DNA from: Clostridia bacterium
Lineage (GTDB): Bacteria; Bacillota; Clostridia; Oscillospirales; Butyricicoccaceae
DNA length: 64,000 nucleotides
Direction: 5' to 3'
Assembly: GCA_029099685.1 (NCBI GenBank)
Contig: JAQXOO010000002.1
Location: 1 to 64,000 of the forward strand
The notes beneath the pieces were generated by a model. It saw only the letters and a program-made list of their open reading frames with translations, ran no database searches and had not been told where the DNA came from. The translations under genes and the position numbers were made by a program. Below, in pieces: positions 59,216 to 64,000 of the stretch. Within the stretch, counting starts at the first letter, position 1, and each line of letters opens with the position of its first letter.

Positions 59216-59240
59216 CGCCCTCCGAGGAGGGCGGTTTTGT
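59216..59240 (+). terminator. Terminator of the ornithine operon
   Basis: CGCCCT/AGGGCG stem with a CCGAGG loop, followed by GTTTTGTT. The 3' half plus flank (GAGGGCGGTTTTGTTATG) recurs at the other end of the AT-rich island. Confidence 0.75.
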
Positions 59241-59400
59241 TATGCGCGGAGGACAGCGGTGGATGTAAATTTTCAAACCATTAACAATTATGTACTATTC
59301 AACGAATTGGGAAAATGGTAAAATAAAAGCGTATCATCCTTCTGTTTTGTTGTACAGTTTGACTATGAGGCCTATAAGAAAATGAAAAGGCCGCGCTAAT

Positions 59401-59853
59401 ATGAAAAAAGGATTATCCGTTATGCTTGCTGTCTGTCTGTGTTTTGCGTGCTTACTTGTAGCATCACCTGCAGCATATGCGCAAGATGCAAGAGCTATGC
59501 CGGTTCCGTTTACATTTACGGATAGAGTTGTGTTAAGGCCGAATTTGTAGGATTCGTTCCCTCTTGGAACTGCAGAATTTGATGTTACGATTACGGGTCT
59601 ATACGATGCACAGGGTGACCATGTGTATTCCATCCAATCTGCGACCTGCGTTTACCGTGGCGGTATAAATTGCACTGAGCATGATATGGAGGTCAGTACA
59701 TGGACTACATCAACGGATCGAGGTTATGTGTTCTGGGAGTTGGTGGGTACGCTTACCTTCTCGTGGACGAGCCCTGTGACAGGTGTGCAATATGAAAGTG
59801 TCTTTTATCATGGTCCAGACCAAAGTTTTAGAGCGTATGATTATATGGAGTGA
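59401..59853 (+). pseudogene. Secreted protein gene interrupted by an in-frame TAG
   Basis: The reading frame from ATG 59401 begins with a clear signal peptide (KKGLSVMLAVCLCFACLLVASPAAYA, cleavage after AYA). It runs 49 codons, meets TAG at 59548, and continues in the same frame to TGA 59853. The downstream part is protein-like (EFDVTITGLYDAQGDHVYSI..., two cysteines CVYRGGINC). A single C-to-T change of a Gln codon would explain it. The total would be about 150 residues of unknown family. AT-rich composition sets it apart. Translational readthrough is possible but unsupported. Confidence 0.65.
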
Positions 59854-59858
59854 TGAAA

Positions 59859-59999
59859 ATGAACAGTTTGGCTGGCGTTGTCATTAGCTTTTGGTTTGCA
59901 CTAATAGTCGTTCTTGAGATTGGCATGTTGATAGCGGTGATTGTTTGTGGCGTGATGATTGCAAAGAAGTTGCTGAAAAATGATCATCGCACAAAATAA
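59859..59999 (+). CDS. 46-residue single-pass membrane protein
   Basis: Too short for the ORF track. ATG 59859 has GGAG 8 nt upstream; ATG 59853 overlaps the preceding stop but is too close to it. The protein is mostly one long hydrophobic helix (VVISFWFALIVVLEIGMLIAVIVCGVMI) with a basic C-terminal tail KKLLKNDHRTK. It is coupled to the interrupted secreted-protein gene, so it may be its membrane partner. The family is unknown. Confidence 0.5.
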   Translation: MNSLAGVVISFWFALIVVLEIGMLIAVIVCGVMIAKKLLKNDHRTK

Positions 60000-60027
60000 G
60001 ATTCTAGTGCTGTGATGTATTTTGGAA

Positions 60028-60062
60028 GAAAAAGAACCGCCCTCCTCGGAGGGCGGTTTTGT
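60028..60062. terminator. Bidirectional terminator at the right end of the AT-rich island
   Basis: Stem AACCGCCCTCC/GGAGGGCGGTT with a 2-nt loop; GTTTTGTT-type run on plus and CTTTTTCTTCC on minus. It shares 18 nt with the ornithine-operon terminator. Confidence 0.8.
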
Positions 60063-60109
60063 TATGTGTTTTTACAGTCCCAACGCGGCGGCTCTTCGGC
60101 CGGAGATGC

Positions 60110-60141
60110 GCGCACATACAGGGTTTGCCCTGTATGTGCGC
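60110..60141. repeat. Perfect inverted repeat after the SLH protein gene
   Basis: GCGCACATACAGGG/CCCTGTATGTGCGC with a TTTG loop, 30 nt past the stop codon. There is no T-run on the minus strand, so it may be an mRNA 3' stabiliser. Confidence 0.65.
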
Positions 60142-60171
60142 CTTTGCCATCAGGGGATCTTTTGTGCCTTC

Positions 60172-63100
60172 TTATTCGTCGCCCAGACAGCGATACAGGA
60201 AGGTCACGATCTGCGCGCGGGTGCAGTCGTTGGCAGGAGAGAACGTGTTGGCAGTCGTACCGCCGGTGATGCCGTTCTCAGCGGCCCACAGGACTGCGCC
60301 TGTGTAGTAAGCGTCAGCCGCCACGTCGGTGAAGGGATTCACGCTGTCGGAGGCGGGAGACTTCTGGCTGCGCCACAAGAAGGTGACGATCTGAGCCCGG
60401 GTGCAGGTGGCATTGGGGCTGAACGCAGTGTCGCTGGTGCCCTTGGTGATGCCGTTCTCCATGGCCCACAGGACCGCGTCGTGGTAGTAGCTGCCCTCGG
60501 CCACGTCGGTGAAGGGCATCGCGTGGCTCTGCGGAGCGGGGCATCCGGCGGCGCGCCACAGGAAGGTGACGGCCTGGGCGCGGGTGCAGGTGGCATTGGG
60601 AGAGAAGGTGGTGGCGGAAGTGCCGGCGGTGATACCCTGCGCAACAGCCCAGTTCACCGCCTCCTCATAGTAGCTGCCTTTCGGCACATCGGTGAAAGGC
60701 GACTCTGCTGCCTCCTGCCAACCGGCATATACGGTTGTGTTGCCGGTGAGCTTCACTTTTGTGATCTTTTCTGTCAAAGCATTGTCTGCATACCAGCCGG
60801 TAAAGATGTACCCGCTGCGTGTGGGCGTGTAAGCGGTGAGGTCAACGGTAGTGCCGGAGCTCTTTCTCAGTGCCGTAATCTCGCTGCCGCCGTTGGTCTC
60901 AAAATGCAGCGTGTAATAGTCAGCACCGGAGTATTCCGGGTACAAATAGATCGTGTAAGTGCGGGTAGTCACACCGTCTGCCGCTGTGATGGTCACAGTG
61001 ACTGTCCGCGTGAAGTAACCACCAGAAATCGAGGCCATGCCGTTTCCGGCCGTTTTGCCGTTGACGGTGACGGTGGCGCTGGGGCTTTCGGTCAGCACGG
61101 TCAGCAGATAGCTGCCGTTTTCCACATCGAACAGCTCTGCCACGCCGTCCTGGTCAAAGCTGTCCAGCGTCAGGGGTAGGCCGTCGATGGTCATAGCGGT
61201 GACGTTGGCGTTGGCGTTGGCATCGGAGGTGTTGGCCGCCGGTTCGCCGTAGCGCAGGACCACGCGGGAACCGCTCTGGGAGAAGGCGACGGGGATGGTG
61301 CGGATCTCCTCGCACGCAAGCGATACAATGCCGATGCTCTGGGTCTCCAGCAGCCGGCCGCTGTTGTCCAGCAGAGCGGCCAGCAGATAGCCGTCGCTGC
61401 CGCTGGGCTGGAGCGTATGGCTGCGGAGCTGGACATTGGCGGTGGAAGTGCCATTGGCGTTGGTCAGTTCCACCGACGTGGTCACGCTGGCGTTGCCGCT
61501 GCGCGCCAGCAGGCTGTGGAAGGTGATGCTCTTCTGGTTGTTCTGGGTGTCGGCCTCGGGCATTTCCACCCAGGTGCCGTCCCGCAGCTGCCGCTCCACG
61601 CGGGCCTTGACGAACAGGGTCACGCCGGAGTCGGGGATCTCGGCCAGACCAGCGTCCTCCATATAGGAGGCGATGTCAAAGTCAAGCTCCTTTGCAAAGC
61701 CGGCGCTGTCGATCCTGCTCAGGTCATCCGAGCCGCTGATCGTGATCTCATAGCCCGTATCCTCCCTGCCGTCCTCGAAATACTTGCCGTTGATGCGGGT
61801 GGAGCAGCTGGGGTCGGTGTACACACCCAGCACCACCTGGCGGCGGGACTTGTTCAGCGCGGCGGCGGACTGGTTATACAGGGTGGCCAGGAAGGTGCGG
61901 TGGCCGTCCTGCTCGCCGGTCACGGTCAGGGTGGAGATGCCCACATCGGGGTAATCCAGATAGACGGTGCCGGTGGCTGTTTTTGTTTTGTTGTCGCTAA
62001 ATGTGGCGGTGACGGTGTAGGCCAGATCATCGATGGTGCTACCGGTTTTGACCACCACGGAGAGGGTCTTGCTCCGGCCGGGCAGCAGGCTCAGGTTGTT
62101 GAAGGTCTGGGTCTCATCGCCCAGAGTCACTCTGATGCTGTCGATGGCGTGGATGCCCTGGTTGGCCACGGTGAAGTTCACCGGGACATAGCTGTTGGTG
62201 GCCAGCGTGGTATAGTCCACCGTGGTGGAGACGACTTCCACAGCGTCGGTATAGGTCTCAGAGGCGCTGAGGAGGTTCACAGTCTCCTTGGGGACCTTGG
62301 CTGTGAAGGTCTTCTCCACGCCATCGATGGTGTAGGTGTACTCGACCTCCTCATAGGTGCTCGGATTCTTCTCGTCCACCGTAAGGTAGGTGCTGGCCTG
62401 GAGCACCGCCCGGACATCGGTGCCCCTCTCGGTATAGGCATCGATGGAATTCAGGTAGGTGCTGTCGGGCAGGGCGGCCACCTCCACGGCGGCGGAAGCG
62501 CCGTAGCTGGGTTCCTCCGCACTGCCGAAGTTGCTGAACTTGATGGCACGGATCACGTCGTTGTCCGCGCCGCCGGTATTGGCATCGTTCCACAGCAGGG
62601 ACAGCTCATCCAGGCTGTCCGCGCCCTTGACAAAGGTAAACTTGCCGTTGAAGGACTCGGTGGAGACCATGTCGCTGAGGGAGGCGGGCAGGTCGTTGTG
62701 GGGTGCGCCGTTTGTGTCGATGGTCAGCAGGCCGATATCGCCCTGGTCATCCGGCTCCCGATACCAGCCCAGCACGAAGCGGTCGCCGGCGGTGGTGAGA
62801 TGGGGATCGGCATCGGTATAGTTGTTGGTGGTGACCCGGACGGTCTTGACGGCATCCTCTGCATTGCCGGAATCGGTGTTCACCAGGGCGTAATAGATCT
62901 CGGTGTCTGCCGCCTTGTCATCGGTATCCTCCACCGTGTAGGCGACGAGGGCGGTGCCATCGATCATCTCGATGGACATACTGCTGACGCTGCCGGAGCT
63001 GCCGTTGTAGAGCGTGTAGGTTTCCTCGCTCCAGCTGTCGTTTTCGTAGATCTTGAACAGGATGCGGTTTTCGGTGTAGGTCAGCAGACTGTCGCCCTGC

Positions 63101-64000
63101 TGCACCGAGCGCCAGGCCGCCACGGCCTTGGAGCCGTCGGCGCTGATGGCGATAATGGGGGTGAGCTCCTGAGTGGCGTTTTGGGTCAGGCGGGTGGTGG
63201 CCCACTTCTCGGCCTCGCCGTCCCAGATGGAGGCCACTACCTCCAGACCGCGGGTGAGAGCAAGCTGCTCTTCCTGGGTGACGGTGGCGCCGGGGCTGAG
63301 ATCCAGGTGGGCGCTCTGCCGCAGCCAGATGGCGGCGGCGTGATATTGATCGCCGTCAAAGTCCAGGTTGCTGTCGCCGTAGCCGTCAAAGCCGGTGGGG
63401 CTGTCGATGGCGGTGCCGTCGGGGAAGCAGTCGCCTTCCGCCCGGGAATAGCGCACCTCCACATCCTCCACGTTCGTGCTGTCTGCGTCGGAAAGGTAAA
63501 CGAGGATGCTGCCGTCATCCGAGATCATGGGCATGGAGAAGGGGTAGGAGTTGGTCTGAACCAGGTCGAGTTTGTTCGGATTGTCCAGACTCATGAGGGA
63601 AATTCCGCTGTCCCCGCCCAGCCAGATGCGGTCGCCCTCTTCGAGGTACTCACGGCTCTGTACCCGGACTTCGCCGCCGCTGGTGGCAACGACTACCTGA
63701 CGGTCCAGAGACTGGGCGCTGTAGGAGCTGATCTGGGTGTTTTTTCCGTCGATCCAGCCGGTTTTGTAGCCGCTTTGGTTCGCGGCCCAGGACTCGGTGA
63801 TCTCGTTATAATCCTCATCTTTGGGCAGCTTCCATTGCTTGCCCACGGTGATGGATACGAGGTCGAATTTCAGCACCATGGAGCTGACGCCAACCTTCTC
63901 CCGCAGGCCGATCTTGCCGTCCAGCTGGATGAAATCGCCCTTGCTGCTGCCCTCTTCATCCCCCCGGCTCAGAATAAGGCTTTCGGTGTTCAGCTCCACG
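60172..64000 (-). CDS. Large surface protein with three SLH domains, 5' end outside the window
   Basis: The 1275 visible residues are the C-terminal part; the reading frame is open through the window edge. The first 500 visible residues hold beta-propeller- or sugar-binding-like repeats of uncertain family. About 600-860 look like CARDB-type Ig modules (NFTVANQGIHAIDSIRVTLG). Then comes a cadherin-like beta-sandwich and an InlB-type B-repeat (LHFETNGGSEITALRKSSGTTVDL...TPTRSGYIFTGWYAD). Three SLH domains (FTDVPKGSYYEEAVNWAVAQGIT and two more) end the protein and anchor it to cell-wall polymers. The signal peptide is not visible. Confidence 0.88.
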   Translation of the reverse strand, partial: VELNTESLILSRGDEEGSSKGDFIQLDGKIGLREKVGVSSMVLKFDLVSITVGKQWKLPKDEDYNEITESWAANQSGYKTGWIDGKNTQISSYSAQSLDRQVVVATSGGEVRVQSREYLEEGDRIWLGGDSGISLMSLDNPNKLDLVQTNSYPFSMPMISDDGSILVYLSDADSTNVEDVEVRYSRAEGDCFPDGTAIDSPTGFDGYGDSNLDFDGDQYHAAAIWLRQSAHLDLSPGATVTQEEQLALTRGLEVVASIWDGEAEKWATTRLTQNATQELTPIIAISADGSKAVAAWRSVQQGDSLLTYTENRILFKIYENDSWSEETYTLYNGSSGSVSSMSIEMIDGTALVAYTVEDTDDKAADTEIYYALVNTDSGNAEDAVKTVRVTTNNYTDADPHLTTAGDRFVLGWYREPDDQGDIGLLTIDTNGAPHNDLPASLSDMVSTESFNGKFTFVKGADSLDELSLLWNDANTGGADNDVIRAIKFSNFGSAEEPSYGASAAVEVAALPDSTYLNSIDAYTERGTDVRAVLQASTYLTVDEKNPSTYEEVEYTYTIDGVEKTFTAKVPKETVNLLSASETYTDAVEVVSTTVDYTTLATNSYVPVNFTVANQGIHAIDSIRVTLGDETQTFNNLSLLPGRSKTLSVVVKTGSTIDDLAYTVTATFSDNKTKTATGTVYLDYPDVGISTLTVTGEQDGHRTFLATLYNQSAAALNKSRRQVVLGVYTDPSCSTRINGKYFEDGREDTGYEITISGSDDLSRIDSAGFAKELDFDIASYMEDAGLAEIPDSGVTLFVKARVERQLRDGTWVEMPEADTQNNQKSITFHSLLARSGNASVTTSVELTNANGTSTANVQLRSHTLQPSGSDGYLLAALLDNSGRLLETQSIGIVSLACEEIRTIPVAFSQSGSRVVLRYGEPAANTSDANANANVTAMTIDGLPLTLDSFDQDGVAELFDVENGSYLLTVLTESPSATVTVNGKTAGNGMASISGGYFTRTVTVTITAADGVTTRTYTIYLYPEYSGADYYTLHFETNGGSEITALRKSSGTTVDLTAYTPTRSGYIFTGWYADNALTEKITKVKLTGNTTVYAGWQEAAESPFTDVPKGSYYEEAVNWAVAQGITAGTSATTFSPNATCTRAQAVTFLWRAAGCPAPQSHAMPFTDVAEGSYYHDAVLWAMENGITKGTSDTAFSPNATCTRAQIVTFLWRSQKSPASDSVNPFTDVAADAYYTGAVLWAAENGITGGTTANTFSPANDCTRAQIVTFLYRCLGDE

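Overview
The window reads as chromosomal DNA of a high-GC, anaerobic, gut-type Clostridia species, in the Oscillospiraceae sense (Flavonifractor, Intestinimonas or Oscillibacter-like). The basis is high-GC coding sequence, Firmicutes-style AGGAGG ribosome binding sites, a clostridial ornithine-fermentation operon, a ZTP-riboswitch purine operon and SLH surface proteins. The genus assignment is inference. Two short AT-rich islands (about 10.85-11.98 kb and 59.25-60.03 kb) stand out from the background.

Layout. 0-0.45 kb: end of an rRNA operon (5S rRNA, tRNA-Asn, tRNA-Lys, tRNA-Asn). 0.5-4.4 kb: small membrane protein, DMT exporter, acetyltransferase, decayed Nudix gene, M20 amidohydrolase. 4.5-8.6 kb (minus): thrC, an ApgM-type protein likely acting as homoserine kinase, rimM, trmD. 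8.6-10.7 kb: pncB and a nitroreductase. 10.85-11.98 kb: AT-rich island with a candidate 100-nt RNA and two unknown genes. 12.1-14.1 kb (minus): ung, nitroreductase, deoD. 14.3-16.9 kb: zinc-ribbon protein, cation efflux, arginase. 17-32.5 kb: a peptide/polymer-utilisation locus (below). 32.6-36.2 kb: PadR / DUF4097 / PspC envelope cluster and a HerA-like ATPase. 36.5-49.5 kb (minus): eleven-gene purine operon purE-C-F-M-FNT-N-O-H-D-L-folD behind a ZTP riboswitch. 49.9-59.2 kb: PucR regulator divergent from the ornithine operon ord-ortA-ortB-oraS-oraE-reactivase-orr. 59.2-60.1 kb: AT-rich island with a nonsense-interrupted secreted protein and a 46-residue membrane protein. 60.2-64 kb (minus): a large SLH surface protein running off the window.

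Most interesting reading. The 16-32.5 kb region holds a lipoprotein cyanophycinase-type peptidase (S51) with three C-terminal repeats, a second cytoplasmic S51 cyanophycinase, an S12 serine hydrolase, a complete Opp importer with fused ATPases, an RpiR-type regulator and an isoaspartyl dipeptidase (IadA). An arginase lies immediately upstream and the D-ornithine fermentation pathway lies 35 kb downstream. Together they form a plausible complete route: extracellular cyanophycin to beta-Asp-Arg, uptake, Asp + Arg, ornithine + urea, then alanine + acetyl-CoA. A palindrome, AAAGTAAATACTTT, occurs upstream of the lipoprotein gene and of rpiR, with a degenerate copy upstream of oppA. This suggests a single RpiR regulon. 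No cyanophycin synthetase is present, so the organism would be a consumer. Enzyme identities are family-level; the cyanophycin substrate and the regulon are inference.
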